The position numbers and the translations under genes were made by a program. DNA of 64,000 nucleotides, taken from positions 1 to 64,000 of the forward strand of contig CAYVIB010000015.1 in assembly GCA_964451365.1 (NCBI GenBank), in the 5' to 3' direction. The notes under the pieces were generated by a model, which was given only the letters and a program-made list of their open reading frames with translations, was not told where the DNA came from and made no database searches. The DNA comes from CAYVIB01 sp964451365 (GTDB lineage Bacteria; Pseudomonadota; Gammaproteobacteria; Pseudomonadales; Cellvibrionaceae). Below are positions 16,694 through 25,411 of this stretch, in pieces (positions within the stretch are counted from its first letter, which is position 1; the number at the start of each line of letters is the position of its first letter).

Positions 16694-17107
16694 ATGGCGT
16701 CAACCCAGCTAAATGATCTCAGCCGAAGAGAGCGGCAAATAATGGATATCCTTTTTGAAAAGGGAGAGTGCTCCGCACAGGAGGTGCGGGAAAAGTTGCC
16801 AGATCCCCCCAGTTATTCCGCCGTCCGCGCCCTTATCGCCCGACTGCTGGAAAAAAAACTGGTGGGTTTCCGCACCGAGGGCGCCAAGTACATTTACCAC
16901 CCCGCGGTGGCGGAGCAAAAAGTACAGACATCGGCGGTCAACCGTCTGCTGAAAACTTTCTTCAAGGGCTCCAAGCTGAAGGCGGTTAACGCTTTGCTGG
17001 ATGCGGATGGCGAACAGTTGTCCGCGGCGGAGATTGAAGAGCTGGAACGGAAAATCCAGCGGGTAAAATTGGCCCAGAAAAAATCAGGGAGCGATGGCGA
17101 CGTATGA
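16694..17107 (+). CDS. BlaI/MecI/CopY-family transcriptional repressor
   Basis: A 137-residue regulator. The winged helix-turn-helix occupies about residues 8-75 (LSRRERQIMDILFEKGECSAQEVREKL, YSAVRALIARLLEKKLV, then the wing EGAKYIYHP), followed by a dimerisation tail. BlaI-type repressors bind palindromic operators and are inactivated by cleavage after a membrane M56 protease senses a signal; that protease is encoded immediately downstream with a four-base overlap. Three palindromes in the upstream region are the obvious targets. No beta-lactamase or copper gene is near, so the inducer is unknown. Confidence 0.85.
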   Translation: MASTQLNDLSRRERQIMDILFEKGECSAQEVREKLPDPPSYSAVRALIARLLEKKLVGFRTEGAKYIYHPAVAEQKVQTSAVNRLLKTFFKGSKLKAVNALLDADGEQLSAAEIEELERKIQRVKLAQKKSGSDGDV

Positions 17108-18684
17108 ATTTGAGCCTGGATATTATCAACAGCATTTTACTCGTTTGCATTAAACCGGCGATTGCACTGGCTGTTGTAATGTTCCTGATCAATCGGATCA
17201 ACTATCGCGGCGCTGCCACCAACCACTGGATATTGTTGGCGGGTCTGTTCAGCCCACTTCTGCTGGTGATTTTTTTTCTTACGCTGCCGGCGTGGAATCT
17301 CCACATTCTGCCATCGTCGGTTGCGTCCCTGTCCGATCTTACCGTTATTGCCGGTTCCCGTGGACCGATGGAAGAGCCAAACCTGATCACACTGGTGATT
17401 GTGGCGGTTTATTTCTTCGGGTTTGCGTGGGCTGTCAGTTACCTGATTGCGGGTGTGATATCGATTGCGGTAAAAACCGATGCAAGCCGGCGATTGGACG
17501 ATGCTGAAGTTGACAGTTTAGTTGCGGAAATATCGCAAAAATACGGAGTTAAGCGAAAGGTTGAACTTTATGTCGATGACTCCATTCATTCGCCTCTGGT
17601 GTGGGGCCTGACGGAATCGAAGATCTTACTGCCCGCGAAATTCCGTTACTGGTCGAAGCCTCGCCTGCATCGCGTTCTGGCTCACGAAATGGCGCATATC
17701 GCGCGCAACGACTGGTTGATAAAACTTTTGGCACACACTGTGTGTGCCGTGTTCTGGTTTCTGCCGCCGATTTGGATGGTGGCGCGCCGACTGGAGTGGT
17801 ATGCGGAGCTGGCCTGTGACGATTTGTTGCTAACCCACTATCAGTGCCGGGCGGAGTACGCGGACGATTTATTGCTGTTATCCTCGGAATTTCGTAACGA
17901 ATATTTCGCGCTGTCGTTTATCAAACGTTCGGAGTTATATAGACGAATCAATGCAGTGCTCGATGGTGGTCGGGTGCGGGTGCAGCCAAATCGCCTTACG
18001 CGGCTCGCGATCTTTCTCTGGGCAATTATCCTTTTACTGCCTGTCTCCCTGGCATATCCCGTGGTGAAAATACCGGGCGAAAATCATCACGATTATTATC
18101 CTATCGTGCTGAAAAACACAGAAACCGGTTCAGGGGAGGGGAAAAAACTCTTCAGAACCGAAAAGGTCAGGACCATTCCATTGGCGGAGCTCAGGGAAAA
18201 TTTTTATTTAAAACCCAATCCGATAAAAGCGGAAGAGGTTGTTGTCGATGGAAAGTTCGATCCTGTGATTGTTCCCGGAAGAAGCTATACCGAGTTGGGT
18301 GAATTTGAACCTGGCAATGATACCGAGCCGGATTTGCCCACCGTGAAAGTTGAAGGTTACCTGCCCCTGGTAATGAAAACGCCCCGCTACCCGGCGCGTG
18401 CGCTCCGAAATAATATTGAGGGAACAGTGATAGTCCAGTTCGACATCAACGAGTGGGGGCGAGTTGTCAATCCCCGTATTGTGCTGTCGCAACCGGGGGA
18501 GGTTTTCGATTCCCCGGTACTTAAAGCCATTAAAGAATTTACATTCCGGCCGCTCAGGGTCAACGGTAAAGCAGTTATTACAGAAAACGTCACAGAAACG
18601 TTTCGCTTCCACATCGAGGACACAACTGATAAACCCAAAGAGAAACCAAGGTTGGTCACGACGGAACTGGTCCGTAAGGATTAA
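17104..18684 (+). CDS. M56 (BlaR1-type) membrane metallopeptidase fused to a TonB C-terminal domain
   Basis: A 526-residue protein. Membrane segments lie at about residues 8-29, 42-60 and 94-123, then a cytoplasmic M56 protease domain with the zinc motif HEMAH (194-198) and third-ligand region YAELACDD (Glu235). A fourth membrane segment (302-318) leads to a periplasmic part ending in a TonB C-terminal domain at about 422-505 (PRYPARALRNNIEGTVIVQFD). In classical BlaR1 the periplasmic sensor is a penicillin-binding domain; here a TonB-like domain takes its place. It overlaps blaI by ATGA and is followed by a TonB-like gene. Signal unknown; likely inactivates the BlaI-type repressor. Confidence 0.85.
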   Translation: MNLSLDIINSILLVCIKPAIALAVVMFLINRINYRGAATNHWILLAGLFSPLLLVIFFLTLPAWNLHILPSSVASLSDLTVIAGSRGPMEEPNLITLVIVAVYFFGFAWAVSYLIAGVISIAVKTDASRRLDDAEVDSLVAEISQKYGVKRKVELYVDDSIHSPLVWGLTESKILLPAKFRYWSKPRLHRVLAHEMAHIARNDWLIKLLAHTVCAVFWFLPPIWMVARRLEWYAELACDDLLLTHYQCRAEYADDLLLLSSEFRNEYFALSFIKRSELYRRINAVLDGGRVRVQPNRLTRLAIFLWAIILLLPVSLAYPVVKIPGENHHDYYPIVLKNTETGSGEGKKLFRTEKVRTIPLAELRENFYLKPNPIKAEEVVVDGKFDPVIVPGRSYTELGEFEPGNDTEPDLPTVKVEGYLPLVMKTPRYPARALRNNIEGTVIVQFDINEWGRVVNPRIVLSQPGEVFDSPVLKAIKEFTFRPLRVNGKAVITENVTETFRFHIEDTTDKPKEKPRLVTTELVRKD

Positions 18685-18723
18685 TTCGTCGTGGTTGTTG
18701 CCTTTGAATTGAGGAAATCAGTT

Positions 18724-19341
18724 ATGACTACCGAAGTATTGTCCAAGAAGATTGTTCCGCTCTGGGCGCAGGTTATGCCCATGGCTCTATGCGTTACCGT
18801 GGGACTTTTTTTGCTGATGCAGCGCCTGATTTCGACTGAATATGTCGAACTTGTCGAACCATCTCCGGTGGTTCTGCCCGATGTTCATTGGGAGGACCCT
18901 CCGATTGTTGAGTTTATCGATAAGCGGGCGAAAAAGCCCGAGCCGCCCGAAGTTGAACCACCGGCACCGCCGGAGCCATGGCCCGCCAATCATTCATCAG
19001 CTATTGAAATTCCTGAGGTGGCCGTGAACAAACATGTGTCGGTGGGGAGCGGTGGTATTGACTACAGGATGCCGGTTCCACAAGTCATGGTGTCCCCCAA
19101 GTATCCGGTCAGCGCCATCAATAGAGGCGTCGAAGGCTATGTTGATGTCAGGTTTGATATTTCGGAAAAAGGCTTGACGGAAAATATCACAATACTTGGC
19201 GCCAATCCCGAGGGGGTATTTGAATCCGTTGCACTAAACGCGGTATCACGCTGGCGTTACCTGCCTCAGTTGGACGATGGTAAAGCGGTACCTTTTCACG
19301 GTATGACACAACGGCTGAGATTTGAAATAGACAAGGAATAA
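18724..19341 (+). CDS. TonB-family periplasm-spanning protein
   Basis: A 205-residue protein: one membrane anchor (about residues 15-33), a short proline/glutamate-rich stretch (KKPEPPEVEPPAPPEP) and a TonB C-terminal domain at about 120-203 (SPKYPVSAINRGVEGYVDVRFD). True TonB passes ExbB/ExbD energy to outer membrane receptors, but this linker is too short to span the periplasm easily and no exbB or exbD is nearby. It closes the BlaI/M56 operon 39 bases after the protease gene, and its domain resembles the one fused to the protease. ATG 18724 follows GAGGAAA. Probably a partner or target of the M56 sensor, an inference from context. Confidence 0.75.
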   Translation: MTTEVLSKKIVPLWAQVMPMALCVTVGLFLLMQRLISTEYVELVEPSPVVLPDVHWEDPPIVEFIDKRAKKPEPPEVEPPAPPEPWPANHSSAIEIPEVAVNKHVSVGSGGIDYRMPVPQVMVSPKYPVSAINRGVEGYVDVRFDISEKGLTENITILGANPEGVFESVALNAVSRWRYLPQLDDGKAVPFHGMTQRLRFEIDKE

Positions 19342-19374
19342 ACGTCAGGCGATCGAATTAGTTGTGCCCTCTTG

Positions 19375-19398
19375 ACGCTCCCCCAGGGGAGCGTTTTT
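19375..19398 (+). terminator. Rho-independent terminator of the BlaI/M56/TonB operon
   Basis: ACGCTCCCC-C-AGGGGAGCGT stem followed by seven T residues. It ends exactly where the convergent gene's stop codon begins. Confidence 0.9.
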
Positions 19399-20853
19399 TT
19401 ACTCGGTCAACGCCAGATCGCTTAAACCGGACCGGGAAATCTGCTCGGCTACTTTTTTGATGTTGGAAATCAGCTCATGGACTTCCTGATTGTATAGCCA
19501 AACCTCAACCCGTTGGTTTTTGGCTTTTCCGCTTTCCGAATTGGAGGCCACCGGCATATAAGCGCCGAAACCGATAATGGTTTCAGTGCTGACGCCTTGT
19601 TGGTAGAGCGCGGACTTCACCGCTATCGCGCGCATCTGTGACAGTACCAGCGCGCGTGAGCTGCTGTCCTTCTGGTCGCCAAAACCGATCAACTGGATCT
19701 TCTTGTCCTGGTTTGCAGGCAGCTTGATAAATTCCGCCAGACGCAAGATATCCTGCTTTGCCTTGTTGTCCAATTCCGCGCTGCCGGAGCGGAAGCGGAA
19801 ATTAACAGAGAGCCGCTCGGCATGTCTGGCGATTTCTCTGTAACCTTCGGGCGCGCTGGCGGCGGAATTTACGCTCAGGGTAACGGGATTTTGCGAAACA
19901 AAACCTATCTGCTGTACGCGCTCCTGACCCGAATCGCCGTGAATGTAGTCGAGAAATTCGATCACGTGAGGATTTTCTTTCTCGGGAGATACATACATAA
20001 ACAACCGGCGGGCAAGGGGATAGTCTTCCGTGGCCACGTAAAGTGGATAAGGCTTGAGCGGTCGGCTTTCTCCATCGGCCACTGCCAATGTCTTGGCATT
20101 TCTTACCGATGCCAGACCAACAAAACCGATACCTGCCGGGTCGCGTGAAACCAGGTCGGAAAGCCCGTCGTTGGATTCGAATCGTCGGGCACTGGCATGC
20201 AATTGGTACTGGGGTTCCAACACCAGGCTGTTGAAGGTGTCCCAGGTGCCGGAGTTGTTGTCGCGCGCATAAAGGTTGATCGGCAGGTTGATTCCGTTGA
20301 TTTCGGACCAGTTGCCGATTTCGCCGGAAAAGATTTTAGCAATGGTGTCGACGGGAAGAGCGTCGATGGGATTCGATTCGTTTACAATAACCGCCAGTCC
20401 GTCTATCGCTACCACGTTCTCGGCATTAAAGGAGCGCATATCGCCTTCCCGTGCCAGAGCTGCCACCTCGGCGTCTTTAATCGGTCGCGAGGACATGGCA
20501 ATATCGGTGCTGTCGTCCAGTAGAGCGCGAAAGCCGGTGCTTGATCCGTGGGCGGCGACATCGACGTAGTACACGGCGCCGCTATCATTAAATCCGGTGA
20601 CGCGATATTCGTTTTCGATACCGGAGGGATTAAGATTTACTTTAACGGATTCGAGGCCTTTCGCTTCCATATAATCCTTTACCCAAGCCGGCGCCAGTCT
20701 TGCACCAACGGTATTGGAACCTTTGATGGAAAAAAGGCGACCGGCCTCGGCGTCCGGGAAAGGGGGCATGGCTGATGGGGAATCAGCGGAGGCGAGGGAA
20801 GAAGGAAGAAGTAAACTGAATAACAGACAGAGTAGAACGATGTAACTGCGCAT
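19399..20853 (-). CDS. Phosphate-binding-protein-like / OmpA domain fusion
   Basis: A 484-residue exported protein. A signal peptide (residues 1-23) is followed by a PstS-type periplasmic binding domain (about 40-315) with GSNTVG, GSSTGFRALLDDSTDIAMSSRPI and YARDNNSGTWDTF, which resemble the ligand loops of phosphate-binding proteins. The C-terminal part (about 345-465) is an OmpA peptidoglycan-binding domain (FRFRSGSAELDNKAKQDILRLAEFI, QRVEVWLYN). It would be tethered to the wall instead of serving a nearby ABC transporter, and no pst genes are present. ATG 20853 is chosen because GAGGTGGA lies six bases before it. Ligand not established. Confidence 0.75.
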   Translation of the reverse strand: MRSYIVLLCLLFSLLLPSSLASADSPSAMPPFPDAEAGRLFSIKGSNTVGARLAPAWVKDYMEAKGLESVKVNLNPSGIENEYRVTGFNDSGAVYYVDVAAHGSSTGFRALLDDSTDIAMSSRPIKDAEVAALAREGDMRSFNAENVVAIDGLAVIVNESNPIDALPVDTIAKIFSGEIGNWSEINGINLPINLYARDNNSGTWDTFNSLVLEPQYQLHASARRFESNDGLSDLVSRDPAGIGFVGLASVRNAKTLAVADGESRPLKPYPLYVATEDYPLARRLFMYVSPEKENPHVIEFLDYIHGDSGQERVQQIGFVSQNPVTLSVNSAASAPEGYREIARHAERLSVNFRFRSGSAELDNKAKQDILRLAEFIKLPANQDKKIQLIGFGDQKDSSSRALVLSQMRAIAVKSALYQQGVSTETIIGFGAYMPVASNSESGKAKNQRVEVWLYNQEVHELISNIKKVAEQISRSGLSDLALTE

Positions 20854-20945
20854 GGAATTCCACCTCATAGACATGGCGCACAAACTAGTTTTGTTTTGTT
20901 ACGAAAACGTTACAAAGCCGGGTTTTTAGCCTGTGGGACGAAAAA

Positions 20946-21728
20946 TTGTCGTTTATTGTTGTTAGTGAATCCAATGCGCTTGCCGCGCGAGCAAGTGAAT
21001 TTGCACACGCCCACGGCTTTCAGTTCTGCTTTGAAACTGAAATTCAGGGAACGGAAGATTTCCTGCTTCATTTTGGCGACGACGGTATATCGCTGGTGGA
21101 TTGCAAACACGAAAAGCCGGTAACAATCAGAGTCGACTTTGTAAAGGGGGCCAACGCGCACCGCCGCCTTTACGGCGGAGGAAAGGGGCAGGCAATTGCC
21201 AAGGCGATAGGTTTATCCAAAGGTGTAAAACCATTTGTCCTCGATGCGACCGCCGGGCTCGGCGGCGATGCGTTTGTGCTGGCGACGCTCGGTTGCAAGG
21301 TGGAAATGAACGAGCGCAATCCAATTGTCTGGCAACTGCTGTCCGACGGGTTGGAGCGGGCGAGAAATTTCGCCTGTGAACGTGATCCGGAATTGTTGGA
21401 AGTCATAAACCGCATGCACCTGGTGCAAACGGATAGCCTTGGCTTGTTGAGGTCAACGAAAAAATACGACGTGGTTTACCTGGACCCTATGTTTCCCGAA
21501 TCCGGCAAAACGGCGAAAGTAAAAAAGGGTATGCAGGCATTTCATCGCCTGATTGGCAAAGACGAGGATGCGGACAAACTGCTCGAGCCGGCGCTTGGTG
21601 TGGCGGAATACCGGGTGGTGGTGAAACGTCCGAGAATTGCCCCGTTTTTGGCGGGGAGAAAACCCGGCCTTCAGTTCGAAGGGAAATCTTCCCGGTTTGA
21701 TATTTACACCATTAAAAAAATGGCTTGA
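20946..21728 (+). CDS. rsmJ: 16S rRNA m2G1516 methyltransferase RsmJ
   Basis: A 260-residue SAM-dependent methyltransferase that modifies G1516 of 16S rRNA. Diagnostic blocks are RVDFVKGANAHRRLYGGGKGQ, the SAM-binding VLDATAGLGGDAFVLATLG (about 98-116) and VVYLDPMFPESGKTAKVKKGM with the catalytic DPMFP (180-184). It reads from a TTG at 20946, with no ATG available upstream in frame. It is divergent from the PstS/OmpA fusion gene. Confidence 0.92.
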   Translation: MSFIVVSESNALAARASEFAHAHGFQFCFETEIQGTEDFLLHFGDDGISLVDCKHEKPVTIRVDFVKGANAHRRLYGGGKGQAIAKAIGLSKGVKPFVLDATAGLGGDAFVLATLGCKVEMNERNPIVWQLLSDGLERARNFACERDPELLEVINRMHLVQTDSLGLLRSTKKYDVVYLDPMFPESGKTAKVKKGMQAFHRLIGKDEDADKLLEPALGVAEYRVVVKRPRIAPFLAGRKPGLQFEGKSSRFDIYTIKKMA

Positions 21729-21786
21729 GTAGATGCTACGAAGGGCCATCAGTTTGTCCGCCTTTATAGCATCACAACTGGAAAAG

Positions 21787-22050
21787 CTATTTTGAGAAAA
21801 AGTGATAAATCCGGCTGATGATCATCCGCACCTGTGCGAGCATGGCCATAATAAATCCCACCGCGCCCAGGCATAAACCAAATAATACCAACAGTTCCTG
21901 CCACACCGAGGGTTCGATCGCTATGTTGGCAATATAAATGGCAATCAACCCCACGGCAAAATAAATCGCCCCGTCGCGAAATTGTTTAAAGGTTTTCTCC
22001 AGTGGCGAGGTGTAGTGCGCTTTCAACGCTTCAAGATATTTATTTGTCAC
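21787..22050 (-). CDS. Small membrane protein of unknown function
   Basis: An 87-residue protein with a charged N-terminus (MTNKYLEALKAHYTSPLEKTFKQF) and two hydrophobic segments at about residues 28-45 and 52-76, ending in a basic tail. I do not recognise the family. Its start overlaps the end of moaE by 11 bases, so it is probably the last gene of the dapD-dapE-moaC-moaD-moaE operon; that is context, not proof of a molybdenum role. Confidence 0.6.
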   Translation of the reverse strand: MTNKYLEALKAHYTSPLEKTFKQFRDGAIYFAVGLIAIYIANIAIEPSVWQELLVLFGLCLGAVGFIMAMLAQVRMIISRIYHFFSK

Positions 22051-22483
22051 GTTCGGTCAACCATTTGTCAGCGGCGTCGTTGTCCGCTTCGTTGGCTGCC
22101 ACCCATTGATTGCCTTCCTTTTTCCAAAACGGCGCCTGGGTTTTCAGAATATCAATGATGTATTCGCATGCTTCGAATGCCTGCTTGCGATGGGTGGAAC
22201 TGACACCGACAAAAACGATCTGGTCACCGGCCTTCATGCTGCCGACGCGATGGATAATGCAGGTTTGCTGAAGTTGCCAGCGCTGGCACGCGTTGGACTC
22301 GATTTTTTGCAGCACGTTTTCCGTCATTCCCGGATAATGTTCGAGATAAAATTCCTCGCCGGAGCGGTTGTCAAACTCGCGCACGCGACCGACAAAGGTG
22401 ACCACGGCGCCGGTCTCGCCCGCCTGAACGAGCTTTTCGTATTCGCGGCCCGCGTCGAAGTCTTCGGTTTGGATGGAGATCAT
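22040..22483 (-). CDS. moaE: Molybdopterin synthase catalytic subunit MoaE
   Basis: A 147-residue large subunit of molybdopterin synthase. Family blocks are ETGAVVTFVGRVRE, FYLEHYPGMTE, HRVGSMKAGDQIVFVGVSSTHRKQAFEACEYIID and KTQAPFWKKE, whose lysines line the active site. With MoaD it converts cyclic pyranopterin monophosphate to molybdopterin in the cytoplasm. It starts one base after the moaD stop. moaA is not in the window. Confidence 0.95.
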   Translation of the reverse strand: MISIQTEDFDAGREYEKLVQAGETGAVVTFVGRVREFDNRSGEEFYLEHYPGMTENVLQKIESNACQRWQLQQTCIIHRVGSMKAGDQIVFVGVSSTHRKQAFEACEYIIDILKTQAPFWKKEGNQWVAANEADNDAADKWLTERDK

Positions 22484-22484
22484 A

Positions 22485-22739
22485 TCAACCTCCGGTAACG
22501 GGAGGGAAAAAAGCGATTTCGTCGCCGTCCTTAAGCGTGTCCATGTTGCTGGCGATAGATTGGTTAACGGCGACTTTAATGTTTTTTGCCTTTAGCGCCG
22601 TCCATTTATTATTCGATTGGCAGAGGAAGTCGACGAGATTTGAAACCGTATCGACACTTTCGTCCACGCTGATCTGCTGTTCCCGGTATCCGACCCGTTC
22701 CGCGAGGCTGGCAAAGAAAAGCAGTTTAAAATTATTCAT
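22485..22739 (-). CDS. moaD: Molybdopterin synthase sulfur carrier subunit MoaD
   Basis: An 84-residue ubiquitin-like protein ending in the required Gly-Gly (FFPPVTGG), the site of thiocarboxylate formation by MoeB. The ATG at 22739 (MNNFKLLFFASLAE) fits the family and overlaps the end of moaC by eight bases; a longer reading adds six residues without support. Confidence 0.93.
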   Translation of the reverse strand: MNNFKLLFFASLAERVGYREQQISVDESVDTVSNLVDFLCQSNNKWTALKAKNIKVAVNQSIASNMDTLKDGDEIAFFPPVTGG

Positions 22740-23217
22740 CCTGTAAGCGCCAATCACCGGATTTGCCGCCGGTTTTTTCCACCAGGCGTACTTCCGAAAT
22801 CACAATGCCTTTATCCAGAGCTTTGCACATGTCGTATACCGTTAATGCCGCAACGCTGCATGCGGTCAGCGCTTCCATTTCGACGCCGGTTTTTCCGTCC
22901 AGTCGGCATGTCGCGTTGATTTCAATGCGCTGGTTCTGCTCGTCCGCCGCGATATCCACGTCAACCGCGCTGAGCATCAGCGGATGACAAAGCGGAATGA
23001 GTTCGCTGCACTTCTTGGCCGCCTGGATACCGGCAATCCGGGCCGTGGCAAACACATCGCCTTTAGCCAGTGTATTGTCTTTCACGGCGGCGAACGTGGC
23101 CGCATTCAGCAGAACGTAAGCGCGGGCGGTTGCGCTTCGTTGAGTCACCGTTTTGCCGCCCACGTCCACCATGTGGGCTTCGCCGTGTTCGTTAATATGC
23201 GTCAGTTTGTCGCTCAT
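22732..23217 (-). CDS. moaC: Cyclic pyranopterin monophosphate synthase MoaC
   Basis: A 161-residue enzyme that turns the MoaA product into cyclic pyranopterin monophosphate. Diagnostic stretches are AHMVDVGGKTVTQRSATA, RIAGIQAAKKCSELIPLCHPL and GVEMEALTACSVAALTVYDMCKA. Its ATG overlaps the dapE stop by four bases, so diaminopimelate and molybdopterin genes are in one transcript. Confidence 0.96.
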   Translation of the reverse strand: MSDKLTHINEHGEAHMVDVGGKTVTQRSATARAYVLLNAATFAAVKDNTLAKGDVFATARIAGIQAAKKCSELIPLCHPLMLSAVDVDIAADEQNQRIEINATCRLDGKTGVEMEALTACSVAALTVYDMCKALDKGIVISEVRLVEKTGGKSGDWRLQDE

Positions 23218-24344
23218 TTAGCTAGCAGCTCCACCAGAATGGTGTGGTAAATATCGCTGAGTTTGTCCAGGTCGTCAGCGGCAACATGTTCGTTGACCTG
23301 GTGTATGGTGGCGTTGACCGGCCCCAGTTCCAGCACCTGCGCGCCGGTGGGTGCGATGAAGCGTCCGTCGGATGTTCCACCGGCGGTGGAAAGCGCTGTT
23401 TCGAGCCCCGTAACCTGTTTAATGGCGGTGACGGCGGCGTTCACCAATTCACCTTTAGCGGTCAAAAACGGCTCGCCGGATAAATGCCAGCCAAGATCAT
23501 AGTCCAGACTATGTTTTTGTAAAATCGCTTCCGTTCGCATTTTTAGTTGCTCCGCCGTCACTTCGGTGGAAAAGCGGAAATTAAAAATCACTTTCGCCGT
23601 GCCGGGAATGACATTGGTAGCACCGGTGCCACTGTTGATATTGGATATCTGGAAACTGGTGGCCGGGAAAAATTCATTGCCGTTATCCCACACTTCCGCA
23701 GCCAGTTCCGTCAGTGTCGGCGCAACTCTGTGAATGGGGTTATCCGCCAGGTGCGGATAGGCCACGTGCCCCTGCGTGCCTTTAACAAGTAGTTCGCCAC
23801 CGAGCGAACCGCGACGACCGTTTTTGATAACATCGCCGACCTTGGATGTGCTCGACGGTTCTCCCACCAGGCACCAGGTGATTTTTTCATTTTGCTGTTC
23901 CAGCCACTCGACCACTTTTACGGTGCCGTTAATGGCAATGCCTTCTTCGTCGCTGGTAATCAAAAAGCCGATGCGGCCATTGTGGTCGGGGTGTTGCGAA
24001 ATAAATTTTTCGCAGGCGGTGACCATCGCCGCGAGGCTGCCTTTCATATCGGCGGCGCCGCGCCCGTAGAGCAGGCCATTGTCAATGGTTGGTGTGAATG
24101 GAGAATGCCGCCAGGCGCTCTCCTCGCCGACAGGCACAACGTCGGTGTGGCCGGCGAAAACAAACAAAGGGCCGCTGTCGCCGCGCGTGGCCCAGAAGTT
24201 TTTAACGTCGCCGAAGGGCAGGGGCGTGACGGAAAATCCCAAAGCTGCCAGGCGGTTGATCATCAATTCCTGGCAACCGCCATCTTCCGGCGTGACCGAA
24301 CGGCATTCAATTAAATCGCAGGCGAGCTGAACGGTCGGGGACAT
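23214..24344 (-). CDS. dapE: Succinyl-diaminopimelate desuccinylase DapE
   Basis: A 376-residue M20-family zinc hydrolase that releases succinate from N-succinyl-L,L-diaminopimelate. Metal-binding and catalytic blocks: FAGHTDVVP (His and Asp), GRGAADMKGSLAAM, TSDEEGIAINGT (catalytic Glu), GEPSS and GGTSDGRFI. Length is typical. It lies 13 bases downstream of dapD. Confidence 0.95.
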   Translation of the reverse strand: MSPTVQLACDLIECRSVTPEDGGCQELMINRLAALGFSVTPLPFGDVKNFWATRGDSGPLFVFAGHTDVVPVGEESAWRHSPFTPTIDNGLLYGRGAADMKGSLAAMVTACEKFISQHPDHNGRIGFLITSDEEGIAINGTVKVVEWLEQQNEKITWCLVGEPSSTSKVGDVIKNGRRGSLGGELLVKGTQGHVAYPHLADNPIHRVAPTLTELAAEVWDNGNEFFPATSFQISNINSGTGATNVIPGTAKVIFNFRFSTEVTAEQLKMRTEAILQKHSLDYDLGWHLSGEPFLTAKGELVNAAVTAIKQVTGLETALSTAGGTSDGRFIAPTGAQVLELGPVNATIHQVNEHVAADDLDKLSDIYHTILVELLAK

Positions 24345-24357
24345 AGGTAACTCTTCT

Positions 24358-25392
24358 TTAATTATTTGCGTGCAGTTCGTCGTTTAGCACAATGGCGGAG
24401 CGATTGGTTTTGCACTCGACGGCGCCGGTAAGCGAGTTGCGACGGAAAAGCAGGTCGGACTTGCCGGCAAGCTCGCGCGCTTTTACTTTCGCCGCTTCGT
24501 TATTCTGGTCGTCGAGCACCACGACTTTGGTGCCGGCTGTCACGTACAGGCCGGATTCGATGGTGCAGCGATCGCCGAGCGGGATGCCCAGACCGGCGTT
24601 GGCGCCCAGCAGGCACTCCTTACCCACGGAAATAATAATATTGCCACCGCCGGAGAGGGTACCCATGGTCGAGCAACCACCGCCCAGGTCGGAGCCGTCG
24701 CCCACCACAACGCCAGCGGAAATACGTCCCTCCACCATACTGGTTCCCAACGTTCCCGCGTTGAAATTGACAAAGCCTTCGTGCATGACAGTGGTGCCCT
24801 CACCCAGGTAGGCACCGAGGCGTACCCTGGCGGTATCGGCAATCCGCACACCCTTGGGCACCACGTAATTGGTCATTCTGGGAAACTTGTCGACGCTGTC
24901 TATCGATAGCAGTTTGCCATCCAGTCTCGCCTGTAATTGACGCTTCGGCAGTTCTTCCAGGTCGATTGCGCCCATGTTGGTCCAGGCGACATTGGGCAGG
25001 CAGGAAAATATGCCGGTCAGGTTGGTTTCGTGTGGTTTTACCAGGCGGTGTGAAAGCAGGTGAAGTTTCAAGTAGGCTTCCGGTACCGAGACGGGGCCAT
25101 CGTCGGTTTCAAGCAAAACAGCCACCAGGGGGCGCATGCTGCTTTTGATATTGCCCAGCAGCTCCGACAGCGCGTTGTTGCCGGATTCATGGAACGCTTT
25201 CTCCAGCGCATCGATATGCGACGTGGTCAGAGGGAGCGCTTCATTCCCGCCCTGGTAGCCGAGAACATCGATAAATGTCTGCGATATTTGCTCGTCGGGT
25301 TTAACGAGAGGTTGGGGAAAAAAGACTTCGAGCCATTCCCCTTTGCTGTTCTGGGTGCCGATACCGACGCCGAGGCTGTATAAGCTGGTCAT
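24358..25392 (-). CDS. dapD: Tetrahydrodipicolinate N-succinyltransferase DapD (long type)
   Basis: A 344-residue member of the long DapD class found in pseudomonads and relatives (E. coli has 274). The C-terminal half is a left-handed beta-helix of hexapeptide repeats (VRIADTARVRLGAYLGEGTTV, MVEGRISAGVVVGDGSDLGGG), ending near AGTKVVVLDD. It transfers succinyl from succinyl-CoA to tetrahydrodipicolinate. It sits with dapE downstream and dapC two genes upstream. Confidence 0.93.
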   Translation of the reverse strand: MTSLYSLGVGIGTQNSKGEWLEVFFPQPLVKPDEQISQTFIDVLGYQGGNEALPLTTSHIDALEKAFHESGNNALSELLGNIKSSMRPLVAVLLETDDGPVSVPEAYLKLHLLSHRLVKPHETNLTGIFSCLPNVAWTNMGAIDLEELPKRQLQARLDGKLLSIDSVDKFPRMTNYVVPKGVRIADTARVRLGAYLGEGTTVMHEGFVNFNAGTLGTSMVEGRISAGVVVGDGSDLGGGCSTMGTLSGGGNIIISVGKECLLGANAGLGIPLGDRCTIESGLYVTAGTKVVVLDDQNNEAAKVKARELAGKSDLLFRRNSLTGAVECKTNRSAIVLNDELHANN

Positions 25393-25411
25393 ATTATCTT
25401 CCCGTTTTTAC

